From contig DBYR01000035.1 of assembly GCA_002310215.1 (NCBI GenBank), positions 1 through 11,001 of the forward strand: a stretch of DNA of 11,001 nt, given 5' to 3'. Each line of letters starts with the position of its first letter. The stretch's first letter is position 1. Below, in pieces: positions 1 through 8,200 of the stretch. The DNA is from Bacteroidales bacterium UBA1181. GTDB taxonomy: Bacteria; Bacteroidota; Bacteroidia; Bacteroidales; Paludibacteraceae. The notes under the pieces are model-generated. The model worked only from the letters and a program-made list of their open reading frames with translations, did no database searches and had not been told where the DNA came from. The position numbers were made by a program, and so were the translations under genes.

Positions 1-2379
1 ATCGCCCGCACTTCCGCCACCGAACCGTACCTGAATGCGGGTAGGATGATGGTCGGCAACTACAAGGAGAGGACGCACAAACTGAACATCGTATCATTGG
101 TGGGTAAACTTGACGATTCCTACAAGACGGAAGCGGAGAAGGCGCTCAATTCTATTTACGGGCGTGTGGGTGTGACGTATGAGGTCACGCTGTCCGTCTT
201 CGACAATGATTCCATCAAAAGAACCATACTGAACGATGGTCTATCCATCGGTGCGGATAAGGAGAGCCGATGGAAGGTCGAGACGAAAGAGATGCGTGCA
301 ATCCGTTCCTTGTATAGTGACTCCGTGGAGATCGACAAGAATGCGGCATACCTATTTGTGGTGAACCATCCAGAGGAGGAGGAATACTGGAACTCCGTCG
401 ATGGTGATATGCCCCGCAACCAGTCAGTCGGATATCTCTTCAAGGACAACATTAATGACGGCAAGTTGGGGCGCCTGGTTGCGCACGAGTTGGGCCATGG
501 CGTCTACAAATTCCAACACTTGTTCGATTACAAAGACATAAAAGAAGGCTCCACAGACAACCTGATGGACTACAATAATGGTGACTTCCTCGCCCACTTC
601 CAGTGGAAGATTATGCAGGACTCCGCAATGTTCGTTTGGAAGGTGCTGCAGGATGATGAGGATGCGATGGCAAAGCAACTTGTAAAAGATGCCCATTACA
701 TCGTGACAGATGCAGCAGCTATAGAAAGGAAATCAAATGGCAACCCTAAAAAAGATGCCAATGGAAAAAATATTACTATAGATAAAGGAACTGAGGTCAT
801 TGCTCTCAATGGGGGGGGAGGAAACAAGAAAATTAAAATCGTGGCAAGCAGTGAGGAGACATACACATCTGCCACATACTTAACCATCATAAACAAGAAG
901 GAAAGATTATACTACTTTCACACCACGAAAGCACTTGATTTATTTGATTTGCCTTACATCAAAAACTCAGAAAACTCGACCAAAGAGTGTGTAAAAGGCT
1001 CTCATATTAAGGTACTTGCAGATCTTTCATACAAAGTATTAGACAAAAAGACTGGTATCCCTACAACAAATGATTACTTTGTTTGTGTGGATAAGCCTAA
1101 TGCAGACAATTACACGGGAGAATGGTTAACAATTACGGATTATGCGAAAGAAGTGTGTGATTTGCCAGCAGGAGATAAACGCAAAGTGGGCTCAAATAAT
1201 TTGACTGCGAGTGATTTCGTGACCACGCCATATGGCAGCGAACAATACACTGGCACACTTGACCTTTCAAAATTCACGTCAGGAAAAGAAATTAACGTCA
1301 TCGCCAGCTGTGGCAAGTATTACCTTATTAGTGGCACAAAACAAGACGACAATTATAAAGGAGCTTGGGTTAGCCGTGATGTATTGGAGTTCTGTATTAC
1401 CATGAACGATTTATTGTCCATAGTTGACAATCCTGTAAATGTAAATCAGAATTTAGTTAATATTATTAATAAATATTGCAACGAATACGATATCAATACG
1501 GTTCAAAAAATGTCATATTTTATTGGTCAGTGTGTCGCTGAAAATAACTTAGGCATTAAACGTGAAGGCATATACACAAAACCTCGTCGAATTGTTAAGA
1601 TGTTTAGTGATAAAAGTACTGTCGGACACATTTTCAACAAAGCTGTTTTTAATACAGAAACATACACATATAGTTATGAGGCGATTACATTTAAAACAAA
1701 CACATGCACTAACTTCAAGTCTGATGATTGGACTTATACCACTCAAAACAGTATTATAGATGCATACGCTTCTATAAAAGATCTCGAACAAGAAGTAACA
1801 TTGGCAGATGGATCAAAAAAGAAATATAAAGTTTACCGATCCCGCAATAGAAATTCTGATAATTTAGAAAAAGGAGGCGTAGTTGGAGAGTTTTATAACG
1901 ATGGAATTTTACAGGTTAAAGATGAATACATTAACTCGGAGAGTTTGTTTGATGTAGTTTATGCATGTAAATATAACAATGGGAATATATCCTCGCAGGA
2001 TGGACGTATATATAGGGGTAGAGGGTATATACAACTCACATGGAAAAGTAATTATAACACTCATTTTTATATACCATACAAAGCTGATCATCCAAACGAT
2101 AATAGATCTATTTCGGAATTAGCTGTGTTAGTAGGAACAGACGCTGACATAGCCATGCAAGCGAGTATGTCATTTTTTAAATCAAGTACAACTACGAATA
2201 GCAAATTCAAAGGCACAAATGCAATTGATTTCACATCTGAAATCACCGATGATGATGATAATATTCGAAAGATTTCAATAGGAATAAACGGAGGAGGTAC
2301 AGACAAAAAAATGGATAAAATTGAAGGTCATAAAAAAAGAACTTACTATTCAGTAGAAAGTTATAAAGTATTAAAATAG
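1..2379 (+). CDS. C-terminal part of a large secreted polymorphic toxin: zincin metallopeptidase, SH3-like modules, GH19 cell-wall hydrolase
   Basis: The frame is open from base 1, so the start lies upstream. The first in-window ATG (46) is probably internal; residues below count from it. Seen: HELGHG at 147-152 with a further His at 158 and NLMDY around Met174, the signature of a Bacteroidota zincin metallopeptidase family. Next come about 280 residues with SH3-like modules (315-371 and 405-450 share DNYTGEW/DNYKGAW and end in Cys). The C-terminus (about 455-777) matches GH19: FIGQCVAE with likely catalytic Glu499, YRGRGYIQLTW at 656-666, and a late INGG...RTYY motif. GH19 enzymes cleave chitin or the glycan strands of peptidoglycan; in a bacterial competitor the target would be the wall. 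Inferred role: the peptidase releases or processes the tip, the SH3 modules bind wall, the GH19 domain kills. No type IX sorting domain is visible at the C-terminus. It could instead be a surface autolysin. Domain calls are firm, the toxin role is inference. Confidence 0.82.
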   Translation: MARTSATEPYLNAGRMMVGNYKERTHKLNIVSLVGKLDDSYKTEAEKALNSIYGRVGVTYEVTLSVFDNDSIKRTILNDGLSIGADKESRWKVETKEMRAIRSLYSDSVEIDKNAAYLFVVNHPEEEEYWNSVDGDMPRNQSVGYLFKDNINDGKLGRLVAHELGHGVYKFQHLFDYKDIKEGSTDNLMDYNNGDFLAHFQWKIMQDSAMFVWKVLQDDEDAMAKQLVKDAHYIVTDAAAIERKSNGNPKKDANGKNITIDKGTEVIALNGGGGNKKIKIVASSEETYTSATYLTIINKKERLYYFHTTKALDLFDLPYIKNSENSTKECVKGSHIKVLADLSYKVLDKKTGIPTTNDYFVCVDKPNADNYTGEWLTITDYAKEVCDLPAGDKRKVGSNNLTASDFVTTPYGSEQYTGTLDLSKFTSGKEINVIASCGKYYLISGTKQDDNYKGAWVSRDVLEFCITMNDLLSIVDNPVNVNQNLVNIINKYCNEYDINTVQKMSYFIGQCVAENNLGIKREGIYTKPRRIVKMFSDKSTVGHIFNKAVFNTETYTYSYEAITFKTNTCTNFKSDDWTYTTQNSIIDAYASIKDLEQEVTLADGSKKKYKVYRSRNRNSDNLEKGGVVGEFYNDGILQVKDEYINSESLFDVVYACKYNNGNISSQDGRIYRGRGYIQLTWKSNYNTHFYIPYKADHPNDNRSISELAVLVGTDADIAMQASMSFFKSSTTTNSKFKGTNAIDFTSEITDDDDNIRKISIGINGGGTDKKMDKIEGHKKRTYYSVESYKVLK
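811..818 (+). repeat. G8 homopolymer tract inside the toxin coding sequence
   Basis: Eight consecutive G, followed by AGG, encode part of a four-glycine run at residues 256-259 (counting from the ATG at 46). The tract sits in AT-rich surroundings, after the metallopeptidase domain and before the GH19 domain. A one-base slip would break the frame ahead of the toxic domain while leaving the N-terminal part intact. It is in frame here. Whether it varies is unknown. Confidence 0.85.
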
Positions 2380-2386
2380 AATTGTT

Positions 2387-3280
2387 ATGAATAAAAGACA
2401 CTATATATTATTAATCATATTTCATCTATTCCCGTTTTACGGTTTCCCTGAAGAGTATTGTGTGGAAGATATCTCGGGTATATTTCGGGAAATCTACTCC
2501 TATTCAAACCTTTCCCCCATGGGACGTTCAGTAGGAGAGGGGGCTGAGGATGATGCGGATTATGAAACAGTCCTGATTTTCAACAAATCGAACGTTTATT
2601 TTGAACTATTTGATATTGCTTGTGATAAATCATGTAAATCACCGTTTGTAAACGAATTCAAATTTAAATATGCGAATGCGAAGGGGGATTCAATGGTTAT
2701 TACCGTCTCGAAATACAAATATGCTTTTTCAAATAAAAAAAACATTGGCCAATCCATTGAGCCATCAGAAGTACATAATTGCGGAGAGGCTTTTGTGACG
2801 ATAGCCGATTCTACAACAACCAACACAAAAAATCTTTCCACATCGTATTATTGTGATCAGTTCTCCTACGGAAAAGGTTGGGAATTAGATGTTTTCGAAG
2901 ATGTTTCTCCTACTTCTTGGGGAACGCCATCTCAAAGGTATTACATGAATAAATCAACCGAAGATTATAGGGGATACGATAGATTGCCGTATCGTTTCCT
3001 AAGAGCCTTTGTGGCCGCAGGTCTTAACGAAAAGCAAGACTATGCGGGAGCATATTTAGGGAAAGAAATATGTGTTCCTAAAAACGATAAGACAAAATGT
3101 TACAGAATCCAAGGTGGTAAGATGTCTGTCGTTGGGGCTTTTAATAAAAGCGACATTCTATCCATTGTCGGTTCATCGGAGAAATTTTACAACATAGAGT
3201 TTTATTCTTCTGAATATATAGTGGATACATGTCTTGTCAGAAAGGGAGATGTTTCTTTACTGAAAGATGTGATAAAATAA
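2387..3280 (+). CDS. Exported Cys-rich protein, candidate immunity protein to the GH19 toxin
   Basis: 297 residues, not recognised by name. It starts 7 bp after the toxin stop, so it is surely co-transcribed, and it shares the toxin tail's AT-rich composition. The N-terminus has a signal peptide (basic MNKRHY, then a hydrophobic stretch to about residue 20) and no clear lipobox, pointing to the periplasm. The mature part has about nine cysteines, as expected for a disulfide-bonded extracytoplasmic protein. A periplasmic location is where a self-protection protein against a wall hydrolase must act. The last 44 residues (254-297, beginning KSDILSIVGSSEKFY) resemble the toxin's SH3-like module (GKEINVIASCGKYY) in hydrophobic pattern and spacing. 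Immunity function is inferred from position, export and composition. It could instead be an accessory wall-binding protein. No Shine-Dalgarno site is visible; this start is chosen because it gives the signal peptide. Confidence 0.72.
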   Translation: MNKRHYILLIIFHLFPFYGFPEEYCVEDISGIFREIYSYSNLSPMGRSVGEGAEDDADYETVLIFNKSNVYFELFDIACDKSCKSPFVNEFKFKYANAKGDSMVITVSKYKYAFSNKKNIGQSIEPSEVHNCGEAFVTIADSTTTNTKNLSTSYYCDQFSYGKGWELDVFEDVSPTSWGTPSQRYYMNKSTEDYRGYDRLPYRFLRAFVAAGLNEKQDYAGAYLGKEICVPKNDKTKCYRIQGGKMSVVGAFNKSDILSIVGSSEKFYNIEFYSSEYIVDTCLVRKGDVSLLKDVIK

Positions 3281-3408
3281 TTTTTGTGTTGTTAAATCCC
3301 CTCCCCCCAAAAAACTGGGAACTCATTATCAAGATGCAGATAGCGGAGAAGATAGTGACCTACGAATAGTGTGAATAGAATAAAAACGATGATAAAAAAT
3401 GAATCACC

Positions 3409-3446
3409 CTTGGGGAGCCCTGTTACTCTACGTGCTCTCCTCCAAG
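3409..3446 (+). other. Imperfect hairpin in the intergenic region
   Basis: CTTGGGGAG (3409-3417) pairs with CTCCTCCAAG (3437-3446) as a nine-base stem with one bulged T; GAGC and GCTC can extend the inner part. The loop is about 19 nt. No T-run follows, so it is not a classical intrinsic terminator. It could end the toxin-immunity transcript or be part of a remnant coding sequence. Confidence 0.35.
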
Positions 3447-3473
3447 CCCAATGGATGGGTTGTTTAAGAAGTG

Positions 3474-3481
3474 TATCTTTG
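3474..3481 (+). promoter_or_regulatory. Candidate Bacteroidota -7 promoter box (TATCTTTG)
   Basis: Exact match to the TAnnTTTG -7 consensus used by the Bacteroidota primary sigma factor, 68 bp before the start at 3550. A TTG at the usual -33 distance (19-21 bp upstream) is not evident, so only half the promoter is supported. The same octamer occurs before the gene at 8764, which raises its credibility. It would drive the beta-barrel gene and its partner. Confidence 0.5.
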
Positions 3482-3549
3482 CAAGATAACTGAAAAAAAG
3501 AATAACAATATTCCGCCCATGGTGAAAAAAGAAATTAAATGATTAAAAA

Positions 3550-5277
3550 ATGATACATAAAAAATTAACCGTCTTTCTGGGGATAATGTTATCCTCCGTG
3601 CTTTCCGCCCATGCGGACATCACGACCACCTCGCAGAATCTGGACGATTTCAGTTTCAAGAAGGGGCTGAAAGCGAACGGAGGCATTTCGTTCTCGAACG
3701 ATTTCTATGCGGGTAGCGATAGCCTGGTGAAACGTGACCCCTACGCCTTTTACCTCAATGGTAACTTGGGTCTCAACCTTTGGGGAGTCGCCATGCCTTT
3801 CTCTTTCTCGCTGAGCAACACGCATCGTAGTTTCACTCAACCTTTCAACCGGTTCAAACTGGACCCTCGCTACAAGTGGGTGCACCTCCTGGTGGGTACC
3901 AACGTCATGTCGCTCGGTAAGTACACCCTCTCCGACCACGACTTCAACGGCGTGGGCGTGGAACTGACCCCCGGCAAATGGGAAATCTCCGGTATGTACG
4001 GACGACTGAACAAGGCGGTCGAGTATGACCCCGTGAGGAATAACATCGGCTACGTCTGCTACAAGCGGATGGGCTATGCCGGAAAAGTGGGCTTCCACGG
4101 CAACACGGGCTCCTATGAGGTGACATTCTTCCACGGAGAGGACAAAGAGAACTCGCTGATGGAGTTCGTCCCTAAAGAGTGTTTCCTGCAACCCAGGAAG
4201 AATACGGCTTTGTCCGCAGCGGTGACCCAAACATTCCTGAAGTATTTCAACGTGCATGCGGAGTACGCTGTTTCAGTCTACAACGCAAACCTGCTGAACG
4301 ACCAGCTGGATACCGTCTCCACCACCACCTTCATCGATAAGGTGTTCCGCAGGAAACAGTCGGAGCGTATGACAGACGCTTTCAACGCTTCCTTAGGATA
4401 TCAGGGTAAAGTCTTCGGCGTGTCGCTGCAGTACGAGCGCATCTCGCCTTACTACTCCTCTTTGGGCGGTTACTACTTCAATGAGGACGAGCAGAACATC
4501 ACCATCGCTCCGAACTTGAAACTTTTTGACGGGAAATTGTTCCTCTCGGGCAATTTCGGTCTGCAATACAATAACTTGGACAAAGACCGTGCGACGGATA
4601 CCCGCCACTTGGTCTACTCCGCCAACCTCTCCTACAACTCGGGTAAGGTCTGGTCGACCAACTTGGGCTTCTCCAACTTCAACACATTCACCAAGGTGAA
4701 GCCTATTTCCTATCCATACTACACCAACTCGTTGGATTCGTTGGACTTTTACCAACTCTCCCGTTGCTTGACTTGGAGCAACTCCTTCAGTTTCGGCTCC
4801 GATGCGGTGAAAGACGCTATCTCGCTCTCTACCGCCTACCAGTGTGCAAACTCGTTGACGGGTAGTAAATTAACTTCCTATTCGGATTTCTATAACGGTA
4901 GCATCTCCTTCTCCCAACAATTCACTGGAATAGCGTTGGGATGGGCGGTCCACATGTCCGCAAACTACTGCGACGCCACTGCGGCCAACACGCTCTATTA
5001 TGGTCCTGGCGCATCTTTGAACAAGAGTTTCTTGGAAGGAGCCATCAACTTGGGCGCCTCCGTCTCCTACAACAGCAATGTGGTGAAGAATCGGGATACG
5101 GGAGGCCTTCTGAACTCCGGTCTGAATGCATCATATTCCATACAGCCTAAGAACAAGAAGTTGGGAACCCACTGCTTCTCCTTGAGCAGCGGTTATACCA
5201 AGTATCTGGGCGCAATGGTCTCAGGGAACAATAAATTCGAGTCATTAACGAACGTGACCTATCGTGTCAATTTTTAG
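3550..5277 (+). CDS. Outer-membrane beta-barrel protein
   Basis: 575 residues. A signal peptide is clear: MIHKK, a hydrophobic core, and an Ala-x-Ala type site near residue 22 (SAHA then DI). The mature protein is rich in alternating polar and aromatic/hydrophobic strands with Tyr, Asn, Ser and Gly turns throughout, and it ends VTYRVNF with a terminal Phe, the classical outer-membrane barrel end recognised by the BAM machinery. No TonB box, plug domain or carboxypeptidase-like domain is seen, so it is not a SusC-type receptor. Residues about 99-160 contain a distinctive block with KYTLSDHDFNGVGVELTPG and GMYGRLN that I associate from memory with uncharacterised Bacteroidota barrels; I cannot name the family. 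It is followed after 13 bp by the 1117-aa gene. Likely role: outer-membrane anchor or pore for the neighbouring exported proteins, which is inference. Confidence 0.85.
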   Translation: MIHKKLTVFLGIMLSSVLSAHADITTTSQNLDDFSFKKGLKANGGISFSNDFYAGSDSLVKRDPYAFYLNGNLGLNLWGVAMPFSFSLSNTHRSFTQPFNRFKLDPRYKWVHLLVGTNVMSLGKYTLSDHDFNGVGVELTPGKWEISGMYGRLNKAVEYDPVRNNIGYVCYKRMGYAGKVGFHGNTGSYEVTFFHGEDKENSLMEFVPKECFLQPRKNTALSAAVTQTFLKYFNVHAEYAVSVYNANLLNDQLDTVSTTTFIDKVFRRKQSERMTDAFNASLGYQGKVFGVSLQYERISPYYSSLGGYYFNEDEQNITIAPNLKLFDGKLFLSGNFGLQYNNLDKDRATDTRHLVYSANLSYNSGKVWSTNLGFSNFNTFTKVKPISYPYYTNSLDSLDFYQLSRCLTWSNSFSFGSDAVKDAISLSTAYQCANSLTGSKLTSYSDFYNGSISFSQQFTGIALGWAVHMSANYCDATAANTLYYGPGASLNKSFLEGAINLGASVSYNSNVVKNRDTGGLLNSGLNASYSIQPKNKKLGTHCFSLSSGYTKYLGAMVSGNNKFESLTNVTYRVNF

Positions 5278-5290
5278 AAAATTATAGGCA

Positions 5291-8200
5291 ATGAAAAAAG
5301 AGAGATTTAAATTTAGCGGGTGGCTGTCAAAGTCGCTTTTGTTGCTTTTGATGCTTCTCCTCTCGGGTGGTCAACTCCATGCGTCGGGGAACATTGTGAA
5401 TAGCACGAAGAATATTGCTACGCAGAACTACGAAAATGTGAAGCAATCCGCCAAAGACTTGCTGGAGGAACTCGAAGCTATGCGGGACGACCTCGACAAG
5501 ATGAAGAATGATGGACTGGACATCTGGAAAGATGGTGGAGAAGGGGTGAGTGAGGCGCTTGACAAACTCCATGAGACATTCCGCAATGTCCGGAACATGG
5601 ATCTGGATGGATTGAAGAACATGGATCTGGATGACATAAAAGATATTGTCAAAGAAATAAGCAACAAAGTGAAGGAGGGGCAGTCCACCACTAATGACTT
5701 GACGTCCCGCTTCAATGGGTTGGGCGAAAAGGTGAGCACGTTGGTGAATAGTGTGAAGAACATCGCCAATTTCGCCTATACGATGCCGGTTGGCATTCGT
5801 TCAGACAACCTGAATTTCGAGATCTCCGTAGACAAGTTGACCGATGTGCGGGAGGATGAGAATTCAGGTGCGGTGCGGATGGACGCACATGCGCATTGGA
5901 GACTCCCATTCACGTCTGCATCATGTGATGACCCTGTCAATTTGGGATTTAAGGGCTCTATCGTGTTAAGGGGAACAGGAACTTCCAGAATCAGTATTGA
6001 CCCAACGGCTGAGGGTAGTAGGATCGAGAAGAACTGTATAACATATACGCTTTCTAAAAACAAATTGTATTTGGACCTTGATAGTTCATGTTACGTGGCG
6101 ATTGATTGTAACGGATTCAAGGAGATGTACCTCAAGGGTGCTTTCCGTTTCTCCAGTCAAATCATCACCAAGGCGGACATGACGGGAGAGACGGACTCCA
6201 TGGTGAGTGCCTCGTTTGAGGCGTACATCGATGACCTGACAGATTTCTTCGTCGAGGCGTCGATCGATAAACCATTTAAGGTAAAAGCGACCGAGGATGT
6301 GATTTATGAGGCGAACGGTATCGTGGCGGATTTCAGTACTACCCGTAATGCTTCGAACTTCGCATTCCCGCAATCGTACATAAATCCGTTCAAGCCTGGG
6401 GATGAGAATTATTGGACCGGATTCGCGATCAAGACGTTAAAGGTGGACTTGTCGAAACAGTTCCCGGAGTTCCCGTTGGATAGCGTTGCCGCCCATAACA
6501 TGTTGATTGACGAGACGGGTGTCTCAGGCTGGTTCAATGCCGGCATATCTGCGGGTGGTAGCAATTCGGCCAAGAAAGGTGAACAGAAGAAGAATTCGAC
6601 CATCGAGGCCTCGTTCACAGAAATCAGTGTGGGATTGTCCGGTGGTAAAATCTCTGGTGGTGGTCTGACTGGTACTGTGAAGATTATCCCATTGAAGGAT
6701 AGTAGGGACAGCTCATTGACCTTGGGTATTGCCGGAAAACTTTATTCGGATAGGAATGGACACTTGAACTTCGACATTAAGACGGAGGTGAAGAAGGACA
6801 TGGTATATAATTTGCCTATCATCGAAACGACTAAAATCACGTTGGGGCAGGGCACTTACTTCCAATTCCAGCATGTGACAGACACGACCACGGAGGAGAA
6901 GAAGTATGATAACATCTTCACGTTGGTGGTGAACGGTGGTTTGGATGTGGATAATAAATTGGTTCAGATCAAGGGCCTGAAATTCGAAGGCTTGAAACTC
7001 TGCTCCGCATCTCCACACTTCAATGCGGGCAAATTCTCCCTGAACGGTGTCGATATGCCTGCATTGCATGGCCTGCCGTTCGGTCTGAAATCGTTGGGCG
7101 CAAAGACCAACAGCAAGAACGAAGCTATCTTGCAACCTAAAATCTATTTGACCTTGATTGGCAAGGAGTCAACTGACGATGATAAGCAGGGAGCCTCCGT
7201 GGAGGCAGGCTTCGACTTGGTGTCAACGATCAAGGATGATGGAGATAGGCCGGGATGGAAGATAACGGGTCTTCGTCTCAACTCCATCAAGGTGGATATC
7301 AACTACTCCGCATTCCATCTCTTGGGTGAGGTCAATGGATTTAAGGACGACCCTATCATGGGTGATGGATTCGGTGGAGGCATCGAGTTCTCCATGAAGA
7401 CACCGAAATTGAGAGCCGCAATCAAGGCGAATTTCGGAAAGACCAAATATGACTTCTCTACGAGAGGTCAATTGAATGATTATTATAAGTACTGGTATGT
7501 CTATGGAAGCTGTGATATGCCTCCTGGCATCGTGCTCTTCCCTCCTGCCGTTTACTTGAAGTCTGTCTCTATCTCTGCATACAGCAGGGTGACACCTTTG
7601 TTTGACAGGGTGAAGTTTGAGGTGACTAAGGTGACTCCGAACAAAGGAAACAAGTTCGGCTTCACGGCGGGAATCGGATTCTATGCTGCACAGCAAAGCA
7701 TGATTGATGCGAAGGTGCAGATGGGTATTGACTTCAGTAGTTCCGGAGGTATTAGTAGTATCGGATTGGATGGACTTGTCGGCATCCTCGGAAAAGATGA
7801 TGGCGGTGATTTCAATAAGTCGTTCATGAAGGGTGGTGTGAACTGTATCTATGACTTCGAGAATGAAATATTCAAGGCTGATATATGGGCGGAAGCCGGA
7901 CCTGCTATTAGCGATATTATCAAGGGGTCGGCGTTGTTAAAGATCCGCACCTATCCTAAGAGCTGGTATTGTAGACTCGGTACGTACGACGACCCTGTCT
8001 CTTTGACCTTCGTGAAGAAAATTAATGCGAGGACCTATTTGATGTTCGGTGATAGTATCCCGACCACGCTTCCTCCGTTGGATCCGAAAATCTCGGCATT
8101 GTTCGAGGTGACACAGTCCACTGCGACTTCTTCGGATCACTCCGAGATGTTCAATAATGGTACTGGATTCGCCTTCGGTGTCGCACTCTCTTTGGATTGC

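Larger units (their letters stand above)
690..3280 (+). other. AT-rich toxin-tip plus immunity cassette
   Basis: Base composition changes inside the first gene. Counted by hand, 421-480 has 30 G+C in 60, 1441-1500 has 13 in 60, and 3901-3960 has 36 in 60. The change falls between about 660 and 780, just after the metallopeptidase domain, and the AT-rich character persists through the following gene. This pattern is known for polymorphic toxins, where the C-terminal toxin domain and its immunity gene are swapped together behind a conserved N-terminal body. Boundaries are approximate. Slow composition drift is the alternative but is unlikely for a change inside one reading frame. Confidence 0.6.
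3281..3549. other. Intergenic region between the toxin cassette and the envelope operon
   Basis: No convincing gene. It contains a C-rich stretch (3298-3308), a short open frame at 3310-3369 whose translation looks protein-like (ending MQIAEKIVTYE then stop) and may be a remnant of an older gene, a 22-codon ORF at 3399-3467 without support, an imperfect hairpin, and a candidate -7 box. Composition recovers from AT-rich towards the GC level of the following genes, so this is the right edge of the cassette. Confidence 0.55.

Noticed and set aside
1..2379. Phage endolysin as the origin of the GH19 gene
   Set aside because: The GH19 domain is fused in frame to a long N-terminal region with a peptidase, and no holin, spanin or other phage genes surround it; a phage origin of the domain itself remains possible.
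3399..3467. 22-codon ORF starting MNHPWGALLLY
   Set aside because: Too short, no start context, and it overlaps the hairpin; its GATCACCCT-like stretch resembles the bases at the window's right end by only about ten bases, which can be chance.
3589..4257. 222-codon open frame on the minus strand
   Set aside because: It lies fully inside the beta-barrel gene, which has a signal peptide and a barrel end; the antisense translation is Arg/His/Val-rich without domain features, typical of a shadow frame.
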